Positions 34,433 to 41,267 of a stretch of 41,267 nt of DNA are shown one piece after another. The first letter of the stretch is position 1, and each line of letters starts with the position of its first letter. Origin of the DNA: Haliea sp. (GTDB taxonomy: Bacteria; Pseudomonadota; Gammaproteobacteria; Pseudomonadales; Halieaceae). The position numbers and the translations under genes were made by a program. The stretch covers positions 1-41,267 of the forward strand of contig JAHEBL010000023.1 in the NCBI GenBank assembly GCA_024642265.1, written 5' to 3'. The notes beneath the pieces are model-generated. The model searched no databases. It was given only the letters and a program-made list of their open reading frames with translations, and was not told where the DNA came from.

Positions 34433-34552
34433 CCTCTCTGTGAACGGTCTCTCGCACGGGGTAAGCTGGCGCATTGATTTTGATTGGCTAACCTAGAACG
34501 GTGCAAGCGGCAGCAGACAGTGCACCGGGCGATACCACAGGAGCAGATGAGT

Positions 34553-35962
34553 ATGGAACAGAACCAGGAAGTAGTAGAGGCGCGGGCAGAGATCAAGGCC
34601 ATGATGGCGCGGGCCCGCGCGGCCCAGGAGCAGATAGCCGATTACACCCAGGAGCAGGTGGATGAACTGATTACCGCGATGGTCTGGTCGGTGGCGCGGG
34701 AAGATGTGTCGGAAAAAATTGCCCAGTTCACGGTGGATGAAACCCAGCTGGGTAACTATGCCGGTAAGTACCTCAAGATTCATCGCAAGACCAGGGCCAC
34801 CCTGATGGATATTCTCCCCGACAAATCGGTCGGCGTGATCGAGGAGGACCCGGTCCGTAACATCGTCAAGATTGCCAAGCCGGTGGGTGTTATCGGCGCA
34901 CTCTCGCCTTCCACCAATCCGGAGGCGACGCCTGTTATCAAGGCGATCTCCGCGGTCAAGGGACGCAATGCCATCATTATCGCGCCACACCCCCGCGCCA
35001 AGCTGACCAACAAGATGATCTGTGACTACATGCGCGAAGCCATTGTGGCCATGGGTGGCCCGGCGGACCTCGTGCAGAGTATCGATGTGCCCTCGCTGGA
35101 CAAAACCAACGAACTGATGCGCCAGTGCGACAGGATCCTGGCCACCGGCGGTGAGGCCATGGTGGGTGCAGCCTACTCATCCGGTACCCCGGCACTGGGT
35201 GTGGGTGTGGGTAACGCAGTAATTACCGTGGACGACACCGCCAACCTCGATGAGGCGGCGGAAAAGATCCGCACCTCCAAGGTCCTGGACCTGGCCGCTT
35301 CCTGTTCTTCTGACAATTCGGTGCTGGTATTTGAATCCGTCTACGACGAAATGCTGGAGAAGCTCAAGCGCGAGGGTGGTTTTGTCATCGAGGGTGAGAA
35401 CAAGCAGAAGCTGCAGGGGGTGCTGTGGGAAGATGGCCACCTCAACCCGAAAATCGTGGCCCAGCACGCCCTGACCATTACCGGCAAGGCGGGTATCGAC
35501 CTGCCTGAGGGCAAGCAGTTCCTGATCGTGCCGGAGACCGGCGCAGGCCCGGATTATCCCTTTTCCGGTGAGAAACTGACGGTCACCATGGCGCTGTACA
35601 AGGTCAAGGATATCGATGAGGCCATTGAGCTCACCAACCGCATCCAGGCCTACCAGGGCCAGGGCCACAGCTGCGGGATCTATTCCTATAACGACGACAA
35701 TATCATGAAACTCGCCCTGGGTACCCGCACCTCCCGGGTCATGGTGAACCAGCCGCAGTCGGCGTCCAACAGCGGCAATCTCTGGAACGGCATGCGCCAG
35801 ACTTTTTCGCTGGGCTGCGGGTCCTGGGGTGGCAACAGCATCAACCACAACATCACCTGGCGCGACCTCATCAATGAAACGTGGGTTTCAAAGCCGCTGG
35901 CGGTCACCAAGGAGCTGCCGCCGGATGAGGAGCTGTTCGGCAAGGTTATGGGCAAATTCTAG
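34553..35962 (+). CDS. CoA-acylating aldehyde dehydrogenase, SauS/EutE/AdhE-type
   Basis: The 469-residue protein resembles sulfoacetaldehyde dehydrogenase (acylating) SauS and the aldehyde domain of AdhE. It has PVGVIGALSPSTNPEATP, RNAIIIAPHPRAK, YSSGTPALGVGVGN, the catalytic Cys at about 251 in AASCSSDNSVLV, FSGEKLTVTM, and the end GCGSWGGNSINHNITWRD. Such enzymes turn an aldehyde into acyl-CoA with NAD(P) and CoA. The usual ALDH Glu motif ELGGK is absent, as in this branch. It starts a valine operon in which MmsA would normally convert methylmalonate semialdehyde to propionyl-CoA. AGGAG 9 bases before the ATG supports 34553 over the ATG at 34547. Confidence 0.88.
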   Translation: MEQNQEVVEARAEIKAMMARARAAQEQIADYTQEQVDELITAMVWSVAREDVSEKIAQFTVDETQLGNYAGKYLKIHRKTRATLMDILPDKSVGVIEEDPVRNIVKIAKPVGVIGALSPSTNPEATPVIKAISAVKGRNAIIIAPHPRAKLTNKMICDYMREAIVAMGGPADLVQSIDVPSLDKTNELMRQCDRILATGGEAMVGAAYSSGTPALGVGVGNAVITVDDTANLDEAAEKIRTSKVLDLAASCSSDNSVLVFESVYDEMLEKLKREGGFVIEGENKQKLQGVLWEDGHLNPKIVAQHALTITGKAGIDLPEGKQFLIVPETGAGPDYPFSGEKLTVTMALYKVKDIDEAIELTNRIQAYQGQGHSCGIYSYNDDNIMKLALGTRTSRVMVNQPQSASNSGNLWNGMRQTFSLGCGSWGGNSINHNITWRDLINETWVSKPLAVTKELPPDEELFGKVMGKF

Positions 35963-35987
35963 GGCACCCGTCAAGGCAGGAGCAGGC

Positions 35988-37148
35988 ATGGATTTTTCCC
36001 TCAATGATGACCAGAGAGCGTTTGTAGAGAGTGCCCGGGCCTTTGCCGAGGGTGCCATGGCGCCTCACGCGGCCCGCTGGGACGAGGAGTCGATCTTCCC
36101 CAAAGAGGTTCTGCAGCAAGCCGGCGAACTGGGGTTCATGGGTATGTATACCCCTGAATCCGCCGGCGGCCTGGGCATGGGCCGGCTGGATGCCAGCCTG
36201 ATTGTCGAGGAACTGGCCAAGGGTTGCACCGCTACCGCCGCCTTCCTCACCATTCACAATATGGCGACCAGTATGATCGGCAAGTACTGCAGCGCCGGCA
36301 TCATCGAGCAGTGGTGCCCGGACCTGGTAGCCGGCAACAAACTGGCTTCCTATTGCCTGACTGAGCCCGGTGCCGGCTCCGACGCCGCCTCCCTGCGCAC
36401 CACCGCCGTGCGCGACGGGGACGATTACATCGTCAACGGCAGCAAGGTGTTCATTTCCGGCGCGGGCGCCACTGATGTACTGGTGGTGATGCTGCGCACG
36501 GGCGGTCCGGGTCCCAAGGGTATCTCGGCATTGCTTATCCCCGCCGATGCCGAGGGCATTTCCTACGGCAAGAAAGAGGAAAAAATGGGCTGGAATGCCC
36601 AGCCGACCCGGATGATCAGTTTCGACAACGTGCGGGTGCCCGTGGCCCAGCGGCTGGGCGAGGAAGGGCAGGGCTTCGCCATTGCCATGGAAGGACTGGA
36701 CGGGGGCAGGATCAACATCGCTACCTGCAGTGTGGGTACGGCTCAGCAAGCGCTGGAAGAGGCGACCGCCTACGTGCAGGAGCGCAGGCAGTTCGATACC
36801 GCGATTGCCGATTTCCAGGCGACCCAGTTCAAGCTCGCCGACATGCTGACCGAGCTGGTGGCGGCGCGCCAGATGGTGCGGCTGGCCGCCAGCAAGCTGG
36901 ACAACCGGGACCCCCAGGCGTCGACCTACTGCGCGATGGCGAAGCGCTTTGCCACCGATGTGGGTTTCAATGTCTGCAATGACGCCCTGCAGCTGTACGG
37001 CGGCTATGGCTATATAAAGGAATATCCGATGGAGCGGCATGTGCGCGATACCCGGGTGCACCAGATTCTTGAGGGGACCAACGAGATCATGCGGGTAATC
37101 ATTTCCCGTAAATTGTTAATGGAAGGCGCATTGGAGGTTATCAAGTGA
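35988..37148 (+). CDS. acyl-CoA dehydrogenase, isobutyryl-CoA dehydrogenase-like
   Basis: The 386-residue flavoprotein has the acyl-CoA dehydrogenase N-terminal, middle and C-terminal domains. Signatures are YCLTEPGAGSDAASL, the ACAD8-like GWNAQPTRMISFDNVRVP, and the catalytic Glu at about 362 in ILEGTNEIMRVI. In the valine pathway it oxidises isobutyryl-CoA to methacrylyl-CoA, passing electrons to ETF. The ATG at 35988 has AGGAG 5 bases before it. The stop overlaps the next gene's GTG (GTGA), so translation is coupled. Confidence 0.93.
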   Translation: MDFSLNDDQRAFVESARAFAEGAMAPHAARWDEESIFPKEVLQQAGELGFMGMYTPESAGGLGMGRLDASLIVEELAKGCTATAAFLTIHNMATSMIGKYCSAGIIEQWCPDLVAGNKLASYCLTEPGAGSDAASLRTTAVRDGDDYIVNGSKVFISGAGATDVLVVMLRTGGPGPKGISALLIPADAEGISYGKKEEKMGWNAQPTRMISFDNVRVPVAQRLGEEGQGFAIAMEGLDGGRINIATCSVGTAQQALEEATAYVQERRQFDTAIADFQATQFKLADMLTELVAARQMVRLAASKLDNRDPQASTYCAMAKRFATDVGFNVCNDALQLYGGYGYIKEYPMERHVRDTRVHQILEGTNEIMRVIISRKLLMEGALEVIK

Positions 37149-37933
37149 GTTTGAGTATTTCGGAAAAGCTGAAGGTGGAGCTGCGCGGCCATACCGCCCT
37201 GGTGACCATAGACAACCCGGGCGCCAATACATGGGACACCGAGAGCCTGCCGGCCCTCAAGGACCTGGTGGAGAAACTCAACAACGAGAAAGCCGTGTAC
37301 GCCCTGGTGATTACCGGTGCTGGGGAAAAGTTCTTTTCCGCTGGCGCAGACCTGAAACTGTTTGCCGACGGCGACCCCGGCACCGCCCGCACCATGGCAG
37401 AGTATTTTGGGGAGGCGTTCGAAGCCCTGGCGGATTTCAGGGGTGTCTCCATTGCGGCGGTCAACGGCTTCGCCATGGGCGGCGGACTCGAGGTGGCCAT
37501 GGCCTGCGATATTCGCATCGCCGAGGAGCAGGCCCAGATGGCTCTGCCTGAGGCCAGGGTCGGCCTGTTGCCCTGCGCGGGCGGTACCCAGCGCCTGTCC
37601 TGGCTGGTGGGAGAGGGCTGGGCCAAGCGCATTATTCTCTGTGGCGAGCGCGTCAATGCGGCCACCGCCGAGCGCATCGGCCTGGTCGAGGAAGTGGTTG
37701 GCAAGGGCGAGGCGCTGGAGCGTGCGCTGGCGCTGGCCGAACAGGTAGGCGAACAGAGCCCGACCTCGGTTTCATTCTGCAAACGCTTGCTCCACACCGG
37801 CCGCGATACTGTCATAGCTCGTGGCCTCGAGAGCGAGCGCGATCTGTTTGTCGAGCTGTTCTCCACACAGGACCAGCGCGAGGGGGTCAACGCCTTCCTC
37901 GAAAAACGCAAACCAGAGTGGAAAAACAGCTGA
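37145..37933 (+). CDS. enoyl-CoA hydratase
   Basis: The 262-residue crotonase-fold protein has FSAGADLKLF for the first oxyanion-hole segment, GFAMGGGLEVAMACD with the second, and PEARVGLLPCAGGTQRL with a catalytic Glu. In this operon it should hydrate methacrylyl-CoA to 3-hydroxyisobutyryl-CoA. It starts with GTG at 37145, with GGAGG seven bases before, inside the end of the preceding gene. Its stop is 11 bases before the HIBCH-like gene. Confidence 0.92.
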   Translation: MSLSISEKLKVELRGHTALVTIDNPGANTWDTESLPALKDLVEKLNNEKAVYALVITGAGEKFFSAGADLKLFADGDPGTARTMAEYFGEAFEALADFRGVSIAAVNGFAMGGGLEVAMACDIRIAEEQAQMALPEARVGLLPCAGGTQRLSWLVGEGWAKRIILCGERVNAATAERIGLVEEVVGKGEALERALALAEQVGEQSPTSVSFCKRLLHTGRDTVIARGLESERDLFVELFSTQDQREGVNAFLEKRKPEWKNS

Positions 37934-37944
37934 GGTAATTGCCG

Positions 37945-39057
37945 ATGTCCGCTGCCCCCATTATTTTCGAGGAGCTTGTCGCCGGCTCAGGCAAACTGGC
38001 TCGGGTCACACTCAACGTCGCAGCCACACTGAACTCCCTTACCCTGGAGATGGTTGACCAGTTGCAGGCCAGACTTGACCTGTGGCGCGATGATGCCTCG
38101 ATCGCGGCGGTGTTCCTGGAAGGCGCCGGCGAAAAGGCATTTTGTGCCGGCGGTGATGTCCAGGCCCTTTACGACAGCGTACTGGCAACTCCCGGCGGTC
38201 CCTGTGATTACGCGGAGAACTTCTTCCTGCGGGAATACCGCCTCGATTACAGCCTGCACACCTACCCCAAGCCGATTATCTGCTGGGGCCACGGGATCGT
38301 CATGGGCGGTGGACTCGGGGTCATGGCCGGTTGCTCACACCGGGTGGTTACAGAAAAAACACGCATCGCAATGCCCGAGGTAACCATCGCCCTGTTCCCG
38401 GATGTCGGTGGCAGCTGGTTCCTTAACCATATGCCGGGCAAGTCAGGGCAGTTCCTGGCCCTCACGGGCGCCTCCATCAATGCGGCCGACGCGATCTATA
38501 CCGGCATCGCAGACCGTTTTATTTCCAGTCAGCGCAGGGAGGAGGTGTTTGCCGCATTGTTGCGCCAGAAGTGGCAGGTGGACCCCGCGGCCAATCATGC
38601 GCTGGTAAGGCACACACTGAGGGCGTTCGCCGAGCTGAGTGTGGGCCAGTGCCCCGGCGGTCAGGTGGAGCCGCACCTGGGCTCCATTGCGACCCTGTGT
38701 GATGGTGATGATGTGCACGAGATCATCGATAATATTCTTTCCCAGCAAACCCAGGACCCGTGGCTTTCCGCTGCCCGCAAGGGTATGGCCCAGGGTTCAC
38801 CCCTGGCTGCGCTGGTGGCCTACCGCCAGCTGGTGGAGACGCGGCACGCGTCGCTGCGTGAAGTATTTCTGGCGGAGTTGGTGCTGGCCACCAACATCAT
38901 GCGCTTCCCCGAGTTCGCCGAGGGGGTACGCGCCCTGTTGATTGACAAGGACCGCAATCCTGCCTGGCGCTATAAATCAACCCGGGAGGTTCCGCCTGAG
39001 GTCCTGGATTCTTTTTTCAAAGCGCCATGGGAACAACATCCCCTGGCTGACTTGTAA
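37945..39057 (+). CDS. 3-hydroxyisobutyryl-CoA hydrolase
   Basis: The 370-residue protein is a longer crotonase of the ECH_2/HIBCH group. It has FCAGGDVQALYD, the loop GHGIVMGGGLGVMAGCSHRVVTE (residues described by blocks GIVMGGGLG and SHRVV), PEVTIALFPDVGGSWFL with the catalytic Glu and Asp, and a C-terminal domain of about 110 residues. It hydrolyses 3-hydroxyisobutyryl-CoA so the free acid can leave the CoA pathway, which also relieves methacrylyl-CoA toxicity. ATG 37945 has GAGGT about 8 bases before. Confidence 0.93.
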   Translation: MSAAPIIFEELVAGSGKLARVTLNVAATLNSLTLEMVDQLQARLDLWRDDASIAAVFLEGAGEKAFCAGGDVQALYDSVLATPGGPCDYAENFFLREYRLDYSLHTYPKPIICWGHGIVMGGGLGVMAGCSHRVVTEKTRIAMPEVTIALFPDVGGSWFLNHMPGKSGQFLALTGASINAADAIYTGIADRFISSQRREEVFAALLRQKWQVDPAANHALVRHTLRAFAELSVGQCPGGQVEPHLGSIATLCDGDDVHEIIDNILSQQTQDPWLSAARKGMAQGSPLAALVAYRQLVETRHASLREVFLAELVLATNIMRFPEFAEGVRALLIDKDRNPAWRYKSTREVPPEVLDSFFKAPWEQHPLADL

Positions 39058-39081
39058 CGCGTTATCAGAGGGAGCTGGAGC

Positions 39082-39966
39082 ATGGCAACGGTCGGGTTTA
39101 TAGGGCTTGGAAACATGGGCGGGCCGATGGCCATCAACCTGGTCAGGGCGGGGCACAGCGTCACCGTATTTGATTTGTCCGATGTCGCCTGCCAGCAGCT
39201 GGCAGATGCGGGTGCGCGGGTAGCCGGGTCCGCTGCGGAGGCGGCTGTGGGCATGGACTACGTGCTGTCCATGTTGCCCGCGGGCAAGCACGTGGCGGCA
39301 ACCTACCTGGGTGAGGATGGCCTGCTGGCGCAGCTTGAGAGCACAACCACAGTGCTTGATTGCAGCACTATCGACGCCGCTACTGCGCGCCAGGTGGGTG
39401 AGGCCGCCGCCGCCCTGGGAGTCGGGTTTATGGACAGCCCGGTGTCAGGCGGGGTCGCCGCAGCCGCAGCCGGCACCCTGGCCTTCATGTGCGGTGGCAG
39501 CGCCGACACGTTCGAGAAAGGCAGGCTGATCCTCAAGGATATGGGCAGGAATATTTTCCACGCCGGACCCGCCGGCGCCGGCCAGGTAGCCAAGGGCTGT
39601 AACAATATGTTGCTGGCCATTCACATGATAGGCACCTGCGAGGCACTGGAAATGGGCGCCCGCAACGGCCTCGACCCGAAGGTGCTGTCCGAAATCATGC
39701 TCGCCAGCTCAGGCCGCAACTGGTCGCTGGAAGTCTACAACCCCTACCCGGGCGTCATGGAAAAATCCCCTGCCAGTAACGGCTACAAGCCCGGCTTCAT
39801 GGTGGACCTGATGGTCAAGGACCTGGGCCTGGCAATGGAAATAGCCGGGCAGTGTGATTTTGACAACCCCATGGGCCAGCTGGCGCGAGAGCTGTACAGC
39901 CAGCACCAGCAGGCCGGGAATGGCCAGATGGATTTCTCCAGTATCCTGAAAAAACTGCAGGACTGA
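39082..39966 (+). CDS. mmsB: 3-hydroxyisobutyrate dehydrogenase
   Basis: The 294-residue protein has the NAD-binding GFIGLGNMGGPMAINL at the N-terminus, the substrate motif DSPVSGGVAAAAAGTL, the catalytic Lys at about 174 in GQVAKGCNNMLL, and the C-terminal KDLGLAMEIA. It oxidises 3-hydroxyisobutyrate to methylmalonate semialdehyde, the substrate expected for the acylating aldehyde dehydrogenase at the head of the operon. GGGAGCTGGAG precedes the ATG. It is the last gene of the operon. Confidence 0.95.
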   Translation: MATVGFIGLGNMGGPMAINLVRAGHSVTVFDLSDVACQQLADAGARVAGSAAEAAVGMDYVLSMLPAGKHVAATYLGEDGLLAQLESTTTVLDCSTIDAATARQVGEAAAALGVGFMDSPVSGGVAAAAAGTLAFMCGGSADTFEKGRLILKDMGRNIFHAGPAGAGQVAKGCNNMLLAIHMIGTCEALEMGARNGLDPKVLSEIMLASSGRNWSLEVYNPYPGVMEKSPASNGYKPGFMVDLMVKDLGLAMEIAGQCDFDNPMGQLARELYSQHQQAGNGQMDFSSILKKLQD

Positions 39967-40073
39967 ACCGGCCTGACGGCAGCCGCTGGCGATGGCGCTT
40001 GTGAGCCCAGGGCGCCTCGCGCACAATCCAGCGGGTTTGACCCCGGAGCAATGCAGCCCGGGACATCTTTCCC

Positions 40074-40234
40074 AAGGAGTCCATTTCCCTGTGGGTGGTC
40101 ATTGACCCCACAGGCTCCGTTCCGGTTTTCATCGCAGTACCGGCCGGTTTGTCAGCCTCACAAAAGCGTGGGCTTGCCATCAAGGCCACGCCTGTCGCAG
40201 CGGCTATCCTGTTGTTTTTCCTCGTCTGCGGTCA
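40074..40234 (+). pseudogene. N-terminal remnant of a MarC-family membrane protein
   Basis: Reading 40074 onward gives KESISLWVVIDPTGSVPVF, then IAVPAGLSASQKRGLAIKAT and AAAILLFFLVCGQ. This matches the first about 55 residues of MarC/UPF0056 proteins (pattern VVIDPxGxxPxF, then a second helix). There is no suitable start codon upstream in frame, and similarity stops at the codon overlapping the stop of the next minus-strand gene. The remaining three quarters of a MarC protein is missing, so this is a truncated relic. Bases 39967-40073 show no other gene. Confidence 0.75.
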
Positions 40235-40426
40235 GCCTTCGCTGTCGTCTATTTCCTGTGTCCGCGCTCGCAGCGCATCCTCGAGTTTTCCCTCTACGTC
40301 CTCTGCCTTGTCCACGGCGCTCTGGTAACCCGCCGGGATTACCCCTTCGGGTTCCTCATCCCGGGAGCAGGCACCCAGCATTGCGGCTAGCACAAGCGCT
40401 GTCGAAATCAGTTTCACTATGTACAC
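40232..40426 (-). CDS. small lipoprotein, acidic
   Basis: The 64-residue product starts with GTG at 40426 (MYIVKLISTALVLAAMLGAC), with GGAG 6 bases before it; a GTG at 40438 upstream would place the ribosome site inside the gene. The lipobox MLGAC gives Cys20, followed by Ser (outer-membrane sorting expected). The mature 45 residues are acidic with a short predicted helix (about 40-58, VDKAEDVEGKLEDALRART). I do not recognise a family. It overlaps the end of the MarC remnant. Confidence 0.65.
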   Translation of the reverse strand: MYIVKLISTALVLAAMLGACSRDEEPEGVIPAGYQSAVDKAEDVEGKLEDALRARTQEIDDSEG

Positions 40427-40557
40427 GGCGTTCTCCACTAAATTAGTTCAGCGTATTCATTGTCGCTGGAGTCAGTGGCCGTGGCCAATACAAACATGGT
40501 GTTTTCGCCCTTGGCTCTCTAAAGTGACCGGACGCCACGCTTGAGAAGGAAGTAATC

Positions 40558-41267
40558 GTGTCTTTCGTTACCGTCGAGAAACCGCGTCCTCATGTCACCC
40601 TGATCACCCTGAACCGGCCCGAGCGCATGAATGCAATGGCATTTGATGTGATGGTGCCTTTCAAGGATGCACTGGAGGAGGTGAGTTTCGACAATGATAC
40701 CCGGGTGGTTGTCGTCACTGGCGCAGGCCAGGGCTTTTGCGCCGGTGCGGATCTCGAGGATCCGGGTTGGCTGGATATCTTCAATGGCCTGACGGTGCCC
40801 GGTATCGCGCGCCGGGCCATGAAGATACTGGACGACGTGATCAAGGCGATCCACGACATGCACCAGCCGGTGATCGGTGCCATCAATGGTCCCGCCATCG
40901 GCGGCGGCTTCTGCCTGGCCATGGCGACGGACATTCGCATTGCCTCCGAGTCGGCGTACTTTCGCCCGGCGGGTATCAATAACGGGCTCACCTCGGCGGA
41001 ACTGGGGCTCAGTTACCTGCTCCCCCGAGCGATAGGCAGTAGCCGGGCCTTTGAAATCATGCTGACCGGGCGCGACGTACAGGCCGGCGAGGCGCAGGCT
41101 ATAGGCCTGGTATCGAAGGTGGTGGCGCCCCGGCGGCTGCTCGAAGAGTGTTACGCGGTGGCCGAGCGCATAACCGGTTTCAGCCAGTTGGGCGTCGAGC
41201 TCAGCAAGCAGATGCTGTGGGCCGGTATGGATGCCGGCAGCCTGCACAGCCATATGAACCACGAGGG
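40558..41267 (+). CDS. enoyl-CoA hydratase/isomerase (3' end beyond window)
   Basis: An open frame from GTG 40558 runs to the right edge (236 codons visible), with AAGGAAG 4-5 bases before the start. It shows the crotonase blocks VTLITLNRPERMNAM, GFCAGADLEDP for the oxyanion hole, NGPAIGGGFCLAMATDIRIAS, LGLSYLLPRAIGSSRA and EAQAIGLVSKVV. It differs from the two crotonases of the valine operon and may act in another acyl-CoA route. The start is a GTG; the C-terminal trimerisation part is cut. Confidence 0.93.
   Translation, partial: MSFVTVEKPRPHVTLITLNRPERMNAMAFDVMVPFKDALEEVSFDNDTRVVVVTGAGQGFCAGADLEDPGWLDIFNGLTVPGIARRAMKILDDVIKAIHDMHQPVIGAINGPAIGGGFCLAMATDIRIASESAYFRPAGINNGLTSAELGLSYLLPRAIGSSRAFEIMLTGRDVQAGEAQAIGLVSKVVAPRRLLEECYAVAERITGFSQLGVELSKQMLWAGMDAGSLHSHMNHE

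Noticed and set aside
34484-34547. Earlier starts for the acylating aldehyde dehydrogenase
   Set aside because: The TTG at 34484 has no ribosome site, and the ATG at 34547 is only 3 bases from AGGAG; the ATG at 34553 has proper spacing.
40051-40446. 131-codon open frame from ATG 40051
   Set aside because: It is in a different frame from the MarC remnant and gives a Ser/Pro/Arg-rich sequence without similarity; it also crosses the small lipoprotein.
1-41267. CRISPR arrays, tRNA, rRNA, insertion sequences, prophage or toxin-antitoxin genes
   Set aside because: I looked for spaced repeats, tRNA-like cloverleafs, transposase motifs and terminal repeats and saw none; a tRNA or covariance-model scan would settle this.

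Overview
This looks like a chromosomal segment from a moderately GC-rich gammaproteobacterium. The order HAD hydrolase / rppH-ptsP / NRDE protein / lgt-thyA-folA is the arrangement known from Pseudomonas and relatives. The TonB2-type cluster, the coniferyl aldehyde dehydrogenase and the valine and fatty acyl-CoA genes suggest a marine heterotroph of the Halieaceae/Cellvibrionales kind; that placement is inference. Genes are tightly packed. I found no rRNA, tRNA, CRISPR array, insertion sequence or prophage, so this is mostly core or stable-accessory chromosome.

Layout. 1-6634: RNA 5'-end processing and nitrogen-PTS (rppH, ptsP), a TANGO2/NRDE protein, lipoprotein maturation (lgt) and the thymidylate/folate pair thyA-folA. 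6815-12037: a six-gene TonB energy-transduction operon (DUF3450, large TtpC-like ExbB, ExbB, ExbD, TonB, TPR protein) behind a good -10 box, ending in a symmetric terminator shared with a convergent cold-shock gene. 12559-14609: a QseBC/PmrAB-like two-component system. 14613-18958 (minus strand): an orphan amino-acid binding protein, glycerophosphodiesterase, pyruvate kinase and glucokinase. 19121-25276: small accessory genes, including a VOC protein, a double DUF3012 lipoprotein, an orphan second ExbD, coniferyl aldehyde dehydrogenase, a small HTH-like protein, an MscS channel, an NTF2-like protein and a YbaY-META lipoprotein. 25372-31638: DEAD-box helicase, MFS transporter, SDR, bicupin, HIT hydrolase and 2-hydroxyacid dehydrogenase. 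31697-34361: DUF4136 lipoprotein, a LysR regulator with a clear T-N11-A operator, and an AraC/MmsR-like regulator.

34553-39966 is a valine (branched-chain acyl-CoA) degradation operon: isobutyryl-CoA dehydrogenase, enoyl-CoA hydratase, 3-hydroxyisobutyryl-CoA hydrolase and 3-hydroxyisobutyrate dehydrogenase. The first gene is a SauS/EutE-type CoA-acylating aldehyde dehydrogenase, not the usual MmsA. After it come a MarC-family gene remnant, a tiny lipoprotein and the start of another enoyl-CoA hydratase that runs off the right edge.

I see no obvious new defence or mobile system. The points most worth following are the possible MmsA replacement, the orphan ExbD beside a double-DUF3012 lipoprotein, the regulator operators, and a possible leaderless small HTH gene.
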